From UBA9926 sp023261215 (lineage in GTDB: Bacteria; Pseudomonadota; Gammaproteobacteria; Pseudomonadales; Azotimanducaceae): a stretch of DNA of 64,000 nucleotides. Location of the stretch: positions 15,690 through 79,689 of the forward strand of contig JAYPYV010000010.1 in assembly GCA_038136035.1 (NCBI GenBank), read 5' to 3'. The notes below the pieces were generated by a model. That model searched no databases and had not been told where the DNA came from. It worked only from the letters and a program-made list of their open reading frames with translations. The translations under genes were made by a program, and so were the position numbers. Of the stretch, positions 8,763 through 17,468 are shown one piece after another. Positions within the stretch are counted from its first letter, which is position 1, and each line of letters opens with the position of its first letter.

Positions 8763-9233
8763 ATGGAACAGCTAACCGAAGAAGAAGTCAAAGCGAGTTT
8801 TGAACCGGGTGCCGAGCTGTGGTTGCCGAATTTCGATCGTGTCGAGTGGGCGCATCGGGATTTCCTGTCGTGGGTGCATCCTTCTGGACACTTGGGTTAT
8901 CTGGTCACTCGGTCGCCTAACGACGGTTGTTTGCATGGTGTTGTGTTAAGACGGCACGAGCGCAAACCTCGTGCTGCCCGGCTGGATATGTGCAGTATTT
9001 GTCATCACGTGCACGCCATGGGCGGCGCTGCGATGTTCACGCTGACTGAAAAGGGCAGCGGGGGGCGCCGGACCTTCTCTAACGTCATCTGTGGCGATTT
9101 AGGATGTTCGCTCCGGATTCGCGACCTGGTCACACCAAAGAGTTTTATGCAGGAAAATATTTATCTAGAAGCCAAGATCTGGCGTATCCTCCAGCATCTA
9201 CACAAGTGGCTCACGCGCGCAAAATATCTATGA
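8763..9233 (+). CDS. FBP/FusB-type treble-clef zinc-finger protein
   Basis: A 156-residue protein whose C-terminal half carries the four-cysteine treble clef of the elongation-factor-G-binding (FusB/FBP) family: CSICHHVHAMGG near residue 77, then SNVICGDLGCSLRIRD near residue 113. In staphylococci FusB proteins bind EF-G and rescue it from fusidic acid; the role of the proteobacterial relatives is not established. The N-terminal part (EEEVKASFEP...WLPNFDRVEW) is poorly characterised. I chose the ATG at 8763 because the conserved part begins soon after and the upstream 33 codons look non-coding. It stands alone between a convergent and a downstream MFS gene. Confidence 0.7.
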   Translation: MEQLTEEEVKASFEPGAELWLPNFDRVEWAHRDFLSWVHPSGHLGYLVTRSPNDGCLHGVVLRRHERKPRAARLDMCSICHHVHAMGGAAMFTLTEKGSGGRRTFSNVICGDLGCSLRIRDLVTPKSFMQENIYLEAKIWRILQHLHKWLTRAKYL

Positions 9234-9587
9234 GGGTTTGGGCTGACGCGAGAGGGGCTTGAATAGACGGCGACGTTTTTTATCCGTACATCGCCCGCGC
9301 GTCATGAGATCATTGCCCTGCCTTGAGGGGGTGTGCGGTGGTCATTGCTCGTTGTGCCACGTTCAAGTCTCGAGCGCTGTCATCAAGAACCGTCTTGGCG
9401 TTCGTTTAGCGTGGGGCGAGTCAAAGAAATGAAGACTGCATCTAACCGTCGCTAAGGTCAGGGTTTTGATGACCTGTTTAACGCTCGATCTAACGCTAGA
9501 ACCTGAGCACACGGGGGCGTTGAGGGCAGGTGACTGCCAAGCGCGGAGATAAAGCAGGTCAACACAAGCCATTGAGAAGGAATCCAC
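9234..9587. other. Intergenic spacer before MFS gene
   Basis: 354 bp without a supported gene. A 74-codon minus-strand frame exists but has no family features. The only clear element is AAGGA seven bases before the TTG start of the MFS gene. No terminator or repeat stands out. Confidence 0.5.
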
Positions 9588-10750
9588 TTGAGGGTAGCTG
9601 AACCAACCGGCAGATTACGTCGCTTGTTTTTCCCCGGCGGTCGCTGGTTCTATGGTTGGAATATTGTCGCCGCGGCGGGTGGCTTGCAGATGCTGGCCGG
9701 CATGTTGTGGATGCAATCGTATGGCGCCTATGTCGTGTTATTGCAGGAAGAATTTGGGTGGAGTAAGACCCTGATTGCTGCGGCGTTCGCGCTGACCAGA
9801 ATCGAAAGCGGCATTCTGGGCCCGATTCAAGGTTGGTTGGTCGATCGCTACGGTCCCAAACTCATACTGAGCATCGGCACTTGCATGTTCGGCTTGGGCT
9901 TTATGTGGTTTTCGCGGGTGGATTCCCTTCTCGAATTCTATTTGGCGTTTGGATTCATTGCGGTGGGATCGAGCCTCGGTGGATTCGCGACGGTGATGGT
10001 TGCCATTGTTAATTGGTTTAACCGGCACCGGTCGAAAGCCGTTGCCTGGTCGCAATTGGGCTACTCCGTGGGCGGTATGGCGGTCCCGCTGGTGGTGCTG
10101 GCTCTCGAAGCTTGGGGCTGGCGAGCGACCGCCTTTCTCTCGGGTGTCGTGGTGTTGATCTTAGGGTTGCCCATGGCGCAAGTGGTGCGCCATCGGCCCG
10201 GGCCGTTCGGTGAACTGCCCGATGGTGAGGTCATTTCCGAAAGTGAAGGCCCAAAGCAGGTGGTTGCGCGGGATCTCTCGGCACGCCAGGCCATGGCGAC
10301 GTCAGCTTTTTGGTTGATCAGTTTTGGCCATGCATCGGCCCTGCTGACCGTGTCCGCGATGATGGTGCATCTCGTTGCCCATCTTTCGGAAGGGTTGGGT
10401 TACTCGTTGGCGGCCGCTGCGGTCATGGTGACGGTCGTTACGGGCAGTCAAATGGTAGGCCAACTTTTGGGAGGCTACCTGGGTGATCGTTTCGACAAGC
10501 GTTACTTGAGTGTCGCCTGTATGGCGGCACATGCAGGCGCTCTGGTGGGCATGGCCTACGCAAGTGAAACCTGGCAGGTGGTCTTCTATGCTGTTACGCA
10601 CGGGTTGGCCTGGGGTATTCGAGGACCGCTCATGGTGGCGCTTCGCGCAGATTATTTTGGTGCCGCAGCCTTCGGGACCATCATGGGATTTTCTTCATTG
10701 ATCGTAATGCTTGGCATGTCGCTAGGGCCCATCATCGCTGGGTTGATGGC
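9588..10750 (+). CDS. MFS transporter, 3' end in assembly gap
   Basis: At least 387 residues of a 12-helix major facilitator of the oxalate/monocarboxylate type: RWFYGWNIVAAAGG at the first helix, the loop 2-3 signature GWLVDRYGPKLIL near residue 83, GYSVGGMAVPLV near residue 155, and a second-half GGYLGDRFDKRYL near residue 295. Translation probably begins at a TTG at 9588, because AGAAGGA lies directly upstream and no in-frame ATG precedes the first helix. The 3' end runs into the N gap at 10751, so the last helices and stop are missing. Probably exports or imports a small carboxylate in the inner membrane; substrate unknown. Confidence 0.8.
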
Positions 10751-10850
10751 NNNNNNNNNNNNNNNNNNNNNNNNNNNNNNNNNNNNNNNNNNNNNNNNNN
10801 NNNNNNNNNNNNNNNNNNNNNNNNNNNNNNNNNNNNNNNNNNNNNNNNNN
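10751..10850. other. Scaffold gap 1 (100 N)
   Basis: Exactly 100 N. It removes the 3' end of the plus-strand MFS gene and the 3' end of the minus-strand AhpD-like selenoprotein gene. The round length suggests a placeholder, so reading frames must not be joined across it. Confidence 0.95.
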
Positions 10851-11831
10851 TTGAAAGTTGGCGGCAACGCCAATCGCTTCGATGATGCCATGATCGCCTA
10901 AAACGCGCTGGGCGCGATCACGAGCGGTGCTCAAGGCGAGATCGTCTCGGGTCATGAATGCATCGGCCAGATCAATCAACACTTGAGCATGAGGAATCGC
11001 CTGCAGCCCTTCCGCTTTCCCCGTCCGAATACCCAGCAGATCAACATCGAGATTAGATTGAGAGACGCTTACCCGAAGCATCGAGGCATGGGAGCTGGTT
11101 CAGTAGAGACACTGGTTCAGGGCAGACACCCGTCCAGCAATCAGCTCCATTTGCATTCGGTTCAGCTGTCGATTTGGCGGCTGGACCATTTCGGCCATGC
11201 CTGCAAGGGAGAGATACATGACAGCCGAAAGACTTTGCCAGCATCGGACAGCGTTAGGCACTGCCGACAAAGCGCGGAGCACATTCGCGCCGCGATTGCC
11301 CGGCCAGAGATCGGCCTCTGCAGGCTGGACTTGGTCTCTCGGAATCATTGGGACCCAGGTCGTCTCAGATTCTAAAAAATCCGGTAAATAGCCGTCGGGC
11401 GCGCCATCGACTGGATCTGGCCACGCGGGCTCCGGCAGTGCCAGTCCTCGGTAGAATTCATCAATACTGAATTGGCAAACCACAATGCCGAGCAACTCAA
11501 TGTAGGCATAAATTGGACCCAAGCTGCCCTCGAGGCGCTCGATATCGGAGGGTCCGATTCTATTTTGATCATTCACGATTCGATGGATCATCACTTCGAC
11601 GTCGCGCGGCAGAAGCGTGCAACAACGGTGTTGCTCATCGAGCGAGCGTGCAGAGAGGTGGTCCTTGAACGCGGTGCATGCCTCGCACTGGGTGGCTTGA
11701 CGGGTCGCCCGAGCGATCTCGACGCGAGTGGCGCCAGTCAGCCATTGGCCTGGCTGGCTCAACCATAGACGATAGGCCGAGAAGGCGCGATCGATATCGG
11801 GTCGTAACTGAAACACAGAGTGTGGATCCAT
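10851..11831 (-). CDS. Tandem AhpD/CMD-like selenoprotein (in-frame UGA), 3' end in gap
   Basis: A minus-strand gene that reads as one protein only if the TGA at 11102-11100 is decoded. From the ATG at 11831, domain 1 has E38 and C49-E-A-C52. Domain 2 has E229, C241-L-Y-U244 and H248. Spacing E-x11-C-x-x-U-x3-H equals the AhpD active site E118/C130/C133/H137 of Mycobacterium tuberculosis, with the UGA at the second cysteine. After the UGA the same frame continues with normal AhpD-like helical sequence (LLGIRTGKAEGLQAI, LIDLADAFM, AQRVLGDHGIIEAIGVAANFQ) until the gap. A SECIS-like hairpin follows. A thiol/selenol peroxidase or disulfide reductase role is expected. A nonsense-mutated pseudogene is the alternative. 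The start is uncertain, as no clear ribosome site precedes 11831 and a GTG lies at 11948. Confidence 0.8.
11064..11082 (-). promoter_or_regulatory. Candidate bacterial SECIS element
   Basis: Read on the minus strand, the 17 nt after the UGA are followed by a perfect 7-bp stem GAUGCUU/AAGCGUC (one G-U pair) closed by the loop CGGGU. The loop begins 24 nt after the UGA and has G at its second position, within the known range for bacterial SECIS elements (a small apical loop with early G, about 16-37 nt from UGA). It would bind SelB to recode the UGA. Confidence 0.7.
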
Positions 11832-12320
11832 GGGCGCTCGCTCGATCGAAGTCTTGGCTCTCGCGTTTATCCTAACAAGGGATCCGTCCGCTGAGGAAGA
11901 TCGCAGGGGGCTCTGTCGGCGCAATGAAGCATCCGACAACCCTGACACCCGTTGCCTGCGGTGAGTCTGATGGAGCGGTGATCGTTGTGCGATGGAGTCC
12001 GCACAGTCCCTGTGCTAGCGTATTTGTTGGTTACGAGGTCTGATCGTAATGAATAGGGTGGTGCCGTGAGCAAGAAAAACGCATTTTGGTTGGGGTGTAC
12101 CTCAGCGCTGGATGAGCCCATGACCGCGAACCTGAGCTTGGCCATGAATTCGGAGCAGCGGTTGAGACACCAAAGTTCGCCCATGCCGGTTCGCTTAAAG
12201 CGACACAAATTCTTTGAGTCCCCCGTGCAGATCTTCAGGCAACGCTTGATGGTCGTGAAAAAGTATCTGGTAAAGAAGCCCCAGCGAGTTGTGCGTGCCT
12301 TCATACCTCAGCCGGACACG
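11832..12320. other. Divergent spacer, no convincing gene
   Basis: About 490 bp between the AhpD-like gene (-) and the LolA-like operon (+). Open frames exist on both strands (12066 onward on plus, 12304-11867 on minus), but neither product resembles a known family. The plus frame is continuous with the LolA-like protein, so some of it could be an N-terminal extension. Promoters for both neighbours should lie here; I cannot place them reliably. Confidence 0.5.
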
Positions 12321-13112
12321 GTGAAAACGTTGATTCGCCTCGCCCTTCTTGGCGCTCTAGCCGTTCGGCGGCTCGCGTTTGCGAGTATTTGCCTCTTGGT
12401 CATTGTTGCGAACCCATCACGTGCATCGGATCAAACGTTTAAGGACGCTGCTGCGCTGATCGATCATCTTGAACAGCTCTACCAGGGGGTCTCGAGCGAA
12501 GCCAAGATGGTGATGGAGATTAGAACGCCTGACTACGCGCGGCGCTTGGTGCTTCATGGCATGACTCAGGGTGATGATTTAGCTTACTTTCAGATCCTTG
12601 AGCCCAAAAAGGATCGTGGGATCGCCTCGCTCATGCGAGACGAAGAGATGTGGAATTTTTTGCCCAAAATCAATCGTGTCGTGAAAGTGCCCCCTTCGAT
12701 GATGATGAATTCCTGGATGGGGAGCGATTTCAGTAATGATGATTTGGTGAAGCAATCTTCCTTAACCGATCTGTATGACCTCACGCTGACCGATAGCGAG
12801 ACCCAATATTTTGTCTCGCTGACCCCCAAAGAGGACACCGTGACCGTGTGGGGGCGAATCGATTACGTGATCGAGAAATCGCCGCTCATTCCGCGTATGC
12901 AAACCTATTTTGATGAGCGCGGTGAAGCGGTCAGAACGCTTGAGTTCTCTGAGGTGAAGCAGTTCGGCGCACGCGCTTTGCCCTCGAAAATGACCATGAC
13001 GCCGCTGAGAAAGGAGGGGCATCAAACGATCATTCGCTATGATTCGCTTGCGCTTGATGTTGCGGTGCCTGACGAGGTGTTCACCCTGCAATATCTCAAG
13101 CGGAGGCGATAG
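12321..13112 (+). CDS. LolA-like outer-membrane lipoprotein-sorting family protein
   Basis: A secreted protein of about 263 residues. From the GTG at 12321 it has a hydrophobic signal segment (RLALLGALAV, then ICLLVIVANPSRAS, a plausible signal-peptidase site after SRA). The mature part matches the LolA-like family found with FtsX permeases: DYARRLVLHGM, YFQILEPKKDRGIASLMRD, MWNFLPKINRVVKVPPSMM, and a late SKMTMTPLRKEGHQT. It probably carries a lipidic or hydrophobic substrate in the periplasm. The frame is open upstream to a GTG at 12066 with AGGG nearby, so the start is unsure. The stop overlaps the next gene's GTG by one base (TAGTG). Confidence 0.8.
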   Translation: MKTLIRLALLGALAVRRLAFASICLLVIVANPSRASDQTFKDAAALIDHLEQLYQGVSSEAKMVMEIRTPDYARRLVLHGMTQGDDLAYFQILEPKKDRGIASLMRDEEMWNFLPKINRVVKVPPSMMMNSWMGSDFSNDDLVKQSSLTDLYDLTLTDSETQYFVSLTPKEDTVTVWGRIDYVIEKSPLIPRMQTYFDERGEAVRTLEFSEVKQFGARALPSKMTMTPLRKEGHQTIIRYDSLALDVAVPDEVFTLQYLKRRR

Positions 13113-14347
13113 TGCTCGAGCTCCAGTTGGCGTGGCGAAATCTTCTACGTCAGCGGCGGCGCTCGATTTTGACGGGTTTGTCGATCGCTGGCGGGTATTT
13201 TCTGATTACGTTCGCTGTTTCTCTCATTGAGGGCAGCTACGGCAACATGATTGAGCTGTTCACTCGTGACCGGGTTGGGCACGTTCAAATTCATGCGTTG
13301 GACTACCGGGAGCGGCCAAGAACGCAACGTGTGCTCCAGCCGGCGAGCGAACTGCTCGAAACGCTCCAAGGGCCATCTGATGTCGTGGGTGTCGCACCGA
13401 GGATTCTGACGGCTGCGCTCGCCTATGGGGACGAGAAGTCATCGCCCGTACAGATCGTGGGCATCGATCCAGCGCTTGAACCCACAGTGACGCATATCCA
13501 AGACAAGGTGATGGAAGGCGCCTATTTTCCCAAGACGTCTCTTGAGTTTGAGTCAGAGGATTCAGATGTCGCACCCGCGCTTATTGGGGTGGGCATCGCG
13601 CGCGCGCTGGATATTGGGCTCGGCGATCCCCTCATTCTTATCGGTCAGGGGGCCGACGGCAGCATTGCCAATGATCAGTATGTGGTGATCGGCTTGGTGG
13701 GCAATGAGCAATCGGCTGATCGTATGACGGTGTATTTGCCCATCTTAGCCGCGCAGCGATTTTTGTCTCTTGGCGATGCCGTGCATGAGATTGCGCTTCG
13801 GCTCGAAAACATCAGTGGCGCTCGATCAAAGGCTGCGATGCTTCAGTCAACTTTGCCGGAACTCGATGTCGCGCCCTGGCAGGAGATTGAGGCAACCTTT
13901 TTCCAAACCATGCAGGCGGACCGAGAGGGAAATCAATTCGGTTTATTCATGATTATTTTTCTCGTCTTCATTGGGGTCTTGAACACGGTTCTCATGTCCG
14001 TGTTAGAGCGAACGCGAGAATTTGGGGTCCTTCGCGCCATGGGCTGCCGTCCGACTCGATTGGTCAGACTGGTTGCGCTAGAAACCATGATGCTGTCGGC
14101 CTCGGCTATTTTGATGGGCCTGATATCGGTTCTGCCGCTCATCTATTGGTTCACCCAAGTCGGTTTCGAATTACCTGAACCCATCGATATGGGCGGGGTG
14201 GCTTTTTCCCATTACCGGGGGATGCTATCGAGTTATGTCTTTTTAATGCCGATGTGCCTGATATTCATCTCTGCATTGGTGGTGAGCCTACCGCCGGGTC
14301 TTCGTGCCGCGAGCGTGAAGCCGGTTGAAGCCATGAGGCACTACTGA
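13112..14347 (+). CDS. ABC transporter permease (FtsX/LolE-like), first
   Basis: A 411-residue inner-membrane permease of the MacB/LolCE type. There is an N-terminal RNLLRQRRRSILT cytoplasmic helix and first membrane span. A large periplasmic domain occupies roughly residues 45-270. Three C-terminal spans (FGLFMIIFLVFIGVLN near 277, then two more) include the FtsX signature LERTREFGVLRAMGC near residue 299. It starts at a GTG that overlaps the upstream stop and ends in TGATG with the second permease. Two unequal permeases plus one ATPase and a LolA-like partner recall LolCDE-LolA, but the cluster is distinct from canonical lolCDE. Confidence 0.88.
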   Translation: MLELQLAWRNLLRQRRRSILTGLSIAGGYFLITFAVSLIEGSYGNMIELFTRDRVGHVQIHALDYRERPRTQRVLQPASELLETLQGPSDVVGVAPRILTAALAYGDEKSSPVQIVGIDPALEPTVTHIQDKVMEGAYFPKTSLEFESEDSDVAPALIGVGIARALDIGLGDPLILIGQGADGSIANDQYVVIGLVGNEQSADRMTVYLPILAAQRFLSLGDAVHEIALRLENISGARSKAAMLQSTLPELDVAPWQEIEATFFQTMQADREGNQFGLFMIIFLVFIGVLNTVLMSVLERTREFGVLRAMGCRPTRLVRLVALETMMLSASAILMGLISVLPLIYWFTQVGFELPEPIDMGGVAFSHYRGMLSSYVFLMPMCLIFISALVVSLPPGLRAASVKPVEAMRHY

Positions 14348-15564
14348 TGTTGATTCTTCGTCTGGCGTTAAGAAACATCCTGCGTAACAAACGTCGGACT
14401 TCTCTCACGTGTCTGCTTCTTGTCTCGGCCCTCGTGATCATGATTTTGATGGATGGTTTCATGATGGGCGTCACGCGGATCATGGTCGAAAGTCTGACTG
14501 AGACCCTGGAAGGCGAGGCACAAATCTATCGAGAAGGTTGGCGGGATCGCTTTGATCCGGCGCTCTACCTGGATCAGCCGGACGAGATTCGATTCTCCCT
14601 TGATGCGGATGACAGTGTGGTTGCTTGGAGTGAACGAGTCATGACACCCGCGATGCTCGCGTCGAGTTATAGCACGCAGGGTGTCATGGTCTATGGCGTG
14701 AATATGGATCAGGAGCGCAAGGTCAGTCGCATCCAGCAGGCTCAGGTGTCGGGCGATGGCTTGCGAGGCCCGGGCGATATCCTGCTGGGAGACGCGCTTG
14801 CAGACAAACTCGAGGTGACACTGGGCGATCGGATCGTTCTGACGACGTCCTCGCTTGACGGTAATGATTTGGTCCAAGTGCTGTTCCGTGTGCGTGGACT
14901 CATTCATTTTGGGCCGAGCGAGTTAGACGAGCGGCTGGCTTTCATCGACCTTGTGGCTGCGCGGCAAATGCTTGGGATGGGCGACGGCTCGCATCAGTTC
15001 GTGATGCGGTTTGAAGACGCTTCGATTCCCAACGCGCCATCGGTACCGCTTTTTGAGCAGGTCCGATCTGAGGTGGTTGACGCTGAAGGTTGGCTTTCAA
15101 TCCAGCCGGCGATCGGCGCCATGCTGGAAATGAGCAATTTTGGACGGATTGTTTTAGGTCTGATCCTGTTTCTTTTGGCTGCCTTGGGGGTCGTAAATTC
15201 TATTTTTATGTCGATCTATGAACGGCTCTATGAGTTTGCTGTGACCAAGGCGATTGGAACTCGGCCGTTTTGGATTGGTCGGTTGATTGTGCTCGAATCG
15301 CTTCTCATGGCATTCATTAGCGTTGCCATCGGGTTAGTGATCGCCTACTTTTTGGGCGGCTATCTTGAATCAGAAGGTTTGAATATGGGTCAGATGGAGG
15401 TCAGTGGCGTGGTGATTCCTGACCGAATTAAGCCTCAAATGGCGTTCAATCAGTTCGTTGAGGCGGCCTCGTTTCTGATCCTGCTCACGATGCTGACCGC
15501 GCTTTATCCGGCGCTGTATGCCGCAAAAATTACGCCAGCTGAAGCCGTCAAACGGTCACTTTAA
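14347..15564 (+). CDS. ABC transporter permease (FtsX/LolC-like), second
   Basis: A 405-residue FtsX-family permease with the same plan as its upstream neighbour. RNILRNKRRTSLTCLLLVSALVI precedes the first span, then a long periplasmic domain, a span at GLILFLLAALGVVNS near residue 278, IYERLYEFAVTKAIGT near residue 298, and two further spans ending in YAAKITPAEAVKRSL. The ATG overlaps the first permease's stop. It is expected to pair with that permease as a heterodimer around the ATPase encoded 24 bp downstream. The substrate is unknown; lipid or lipoprotein handling fits the LolA-like partner. Confidence 0.88.
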   Translation: MLILRLALRNILRNKRRTSLTCLLLVSALVIMILMDGFMMGVTRIMVESLTETLEGEAQIYREGWRDRFDPALYLDQPDEIRFSLDADDSVVAWSERVMTPAMLASSYSTQGVMVYGVNMDQERKVSRIQQAQVSGDGLRGPGDILLGDALADKLEVTLGDRIVLTTSSLDGNDLVQVLFRVRGLIHFGPSELDERLAFIDLVAARQMLGMGDGSHQFVMRFEDASIPNAPSVPLFEQVRSEVVDAEGWLSIQPAIGAMLEMSNFGRIVLGLILFLLAALGVVNSIFMSIYERLYEFAVTKAIGTRPFWIGRLIVLESLLMAFISVAIGLVIAYFLGGYLESEGLNMGQMEVSGVVIPDRIKPQMAFNQFVEAASFLILLTMLTALYPALYAAKITPAEAVKRSL

Positions 15565-15588
15565 GGTCAATACAGGGAACTTGAACCC

Positions 15589-16290
15589 ATGAGTCAGAAG
15601 ACGGTCATTCGTGCGGAGGGCGTGAGTCGACGTTTTGGTAAAGGCGCGGCCGAAGTGGTTGCTGTTGATCAGGTGTCGTTTTCGTTAATGCAAGGCGAGT
15701 TTGCAGCGCTGGTGGGTCCGAGTGGCTCAGGTAAGTCCACATTGCTCAACTTGGTTGGCGGGCTTGACGACGCCGATCATGGAACCATTGAACTGGCGGG
15801 TCGAGATCTTGCCAGCCTCTCTGCATCTGAGAAATCTGATTTTCGAAGAGATCATATTGGCTTCATTTTCCAGTCGTACAACTTAATTCCAGTCCTCTCA
15901 GCTGCAGAGAACATTGAGTACATCATGCTGCTTCAGGGCGTTAAGGGTGCCGAGCGTCGCCGGCGTGTGAATGAAATGCTTGAGATTGTTGGATTATCTG
16001 GATTGGGACATCGCCGGCCGGCAGAGATGTCAGGTGGACAACAACAGCGTGTCGCGGTCGCCCGGGCGATGGCCTCGAATCCCGAGATTATCCTTGCCGA
16101 TGAGCCGACGGCCAATCTGGATTCGAAAACCGGGATTGCCTTGCTAGAAACCATGCGACAACTGAACGAATCTCAAGGGGTCACCTTCCTGTTCTCAACG
16201 CACGATCAAAAAATCATTGATCGGGCCAAACGGCTGATCTGGCTTGAGGACGGGCGCATCGTGGATGATCAGAGAGCGCAGACGTTGTGA
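15589..16290 (+). CDS. ABC transporter ATP-binding protein (LolD/MacB-type)
   Basis: A 233-residue ATPase. Walker A is GPSGSGKST near residue 43, the Q-loop FIFQSYNLIPVLSAAENI near residue 93, the signature MSGGQQQRVAVARA near residue 147, and Walker B IILADEPTANLDS near residue 167, ending in the H-loop STHDQ. The SYNLIPVLSAAENIEY segment is characteristic of the LolD/MacB subfamily, which powers mechanotransmission by FtsX permeases. The TTGTGA overlap at its 3' end shares bases with the next gene's GTG start, tying the outer-membrane protein into the same operon. Confidence 0.93.
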   Translation: MSQKTVIRAEGVSRRFGKGAAEVVAVDQVSFSLMQGEFAALVGPSGSGKSTLLNLVGGLDDADHGTIELAGRDLASLSASEKSDFRRDHIGFIFQSYNLIPVLSAAENIEYIMLLQGVKGAERRRRVNEMLEIVGLSGLGHRRPAEMSGGQQQRVAVARAMASNPEIILADEPTANLDSKTGIALLETMRQLNESQGVTFLFSTHDQKIIDRAKRLIWLEDGRIVDDQRAQTL

Positions 16291-17468
16291 ATCAATCCCG
16301 ACTGCTGGGATGTTTGCTGCTCTGGGTGGCGCATCCACTTCAGGCGAGTGAAGTCTCTGGGTACTTAAAGGCCTTCTCGATTTATCAGTTCGAACAATCG
16401 GCAACATTTGTTGATCGACCTGATCAAGCATTGGGTGAGGCGAGTCTTCGCTTGATGTGGGAACCGAAGGGCTCATTTTGGACTTCAGAATTCCATTATG
16501 AGATTCAAGGGTTTCAGTCTTCAAGAGAGGGTTGGGTTGGCTCTGACCTGGTGCGTTCAAACACGAGCGATCGCTACCGCTTCGATGACTTAAACCCGGT
16601 GATTGCGGAAGGTAAAAAAAGCGTACTTCGGCAAAATTTAGATCGAGCCAATGTCAGACTGAAAGCAGGTCAGTGGGACATCACGCTGGGGAGGCAGGCT
16701 TTGACCATGGGCAGTGCTCGCTTGGTCAGTCCCGTGGATGTGTTCCTGCCGTTCGATTTACGCGTCCTTGATACCGAGTACAGGCCAGGGATTGATGCGC
16801 TGCGGCTTGAGCGGGCCCTGGGTGATCTCTCTGCACTGGACATTGGCTGGGTTGTGGGCGCAGAGGGTCAGCGCGATCAGTCGGCAATGTTTGCCCAGTG
16901 GATTACCAACTATCAAGGTATCGACTATGCCACCACTTGGATTGAACGTGATCAAGTTCGATTGCTCGGTCTAGGAGTCACAGGCGCCATCGGCCAGCAT
17001 GGTGTTTGGTTTGAGGCAGCGAAAGTGGCTGGCCGAGAAGACTACTGGCGTTCAAGTCTCGGTATTGATGGGGGGGTTGGGGACACCGGACTTTGGATGG
17101 TTGAACTGCATTACAATGGCGCCGGGACGTCAGAAAGCGAAGGCTATCTCAGCCAAAACAATGTTGATGCTTACAGGAATTTTGGTGTCTTCTTGTTTGC
17201 CCGACGATATGTGCTCTCGGCCTTAAGTGTTCAGCTCTCTGCCGTGACGGGGTTTGCAAGCCAGTGGGTCTACAACCTTGACGACCAGTCGAGCTTCTTC
17301 CAGGTTTCAATTGACCGACATGTGAGTGATGAGTGGGGGCTGCGAGCCGGGGTCTATCGATTTGGGGGCGATTCGGATTTGAAGTTCACGATGGAAGGCC
17401 CTGCTCTGGGCAGTGAATTTGGAATGAATCCTCACGTGGTTTTTGTCGGTGCTCGCTATTATTTTTGA
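16287..17468 (+). CDS. Outer-membrane beta-barrel protein in ABC operon
   Basis: A 393-residue secreted protein. A short signal peptide (LLGCLLLWVAHPLQAS) is followed by alternating hydrophobic/polar strands rich in Trp, Tyr and Gly (GSFWTSEFHYEIQGF, GQWDITLGRQAL, LWMVELHYNGAG). It ends HVVFVGARYYF, the terminal aromatic typical of outer-membrane barrels. The sequence DITLGRQALTMGSARLVSPVD resembles DUF1302/alginate-export-like porins (inference). It starts at GTG overlapping the ATPase stop. As the last gene of the LolA-like/permease/ATPase operon it may be the outer-membrane acceptor or exit of that system. Confidence 0.75.
   Translation: MNQSRLLGCLLLWVAHPLQASEVSGYLKAFSIYQFEQSATFVDRPDQALGEASLRLMWEPKGSFWTSEFHYEIQGFQSSREGWVGSDLVRSNTSDRYRFDDLNPVIAEGKKSVLRQNLDRANVRLKAGQWDITLGRQALTMGSARLVSPVDVFLPFDLRVLDTEYRPGIDALRLERALGDLSALDIGWVVGAEGQRDQSAMFAQWITNYQGIDYATTWIERDQVRLLGLGVTGAIGQHGVWFEAAKVAGREDYWRSSLGIDGGVGDTGLWMVELHYNGAGTSESEGYLSQNNVDAYRNFGVFLFARRYVLSALSVQLSAVTGFASQWVYNLDDQSSFFQVSIDRHVSDEWGLRAGVYRFGGDSDLKFTMEGPALGSEFGMNPHVVFVGARYYF

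Noticed and set aside
10751..10901. Extending the MFS gene through the N gap to 10901
   Set aside because: The bases after the gap belong to the minus-strand AhpD-like gene; the frame is only open because N is uninformative.
10851..11081. The stretch after the UGA as a separate short gene starting at ATG 11081
   Set aside because: Its start lies inside the SECIS-like stem, has no ribosome site, and the sequence is the C-terminal half of the AhpD-like domain.
11100..11948. Reading the AhpD-like gene as ending at the UGA (a 282-residue product from GTG 11948)
   Set aside because: The stop falls exactly at the active-site Cys position, the next 80 codons continue the same fold, and a SECIS-like hairpin follows.
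11867..12304. 145-codon minus-strand frame with several Cys
   Set aside because: Not a recognisable family, no ribosome site, and it overlaps likely promoter DNA.
12066..12320. 85-residue N-terminal extension of the LolA-like protein
   Set aside because: Family members begin with a signal peptide, which starts only at about 12321; the extension is basic and unlike known proteins. It remains possible because a ribosome-like AGGG precedes GTG 12066.
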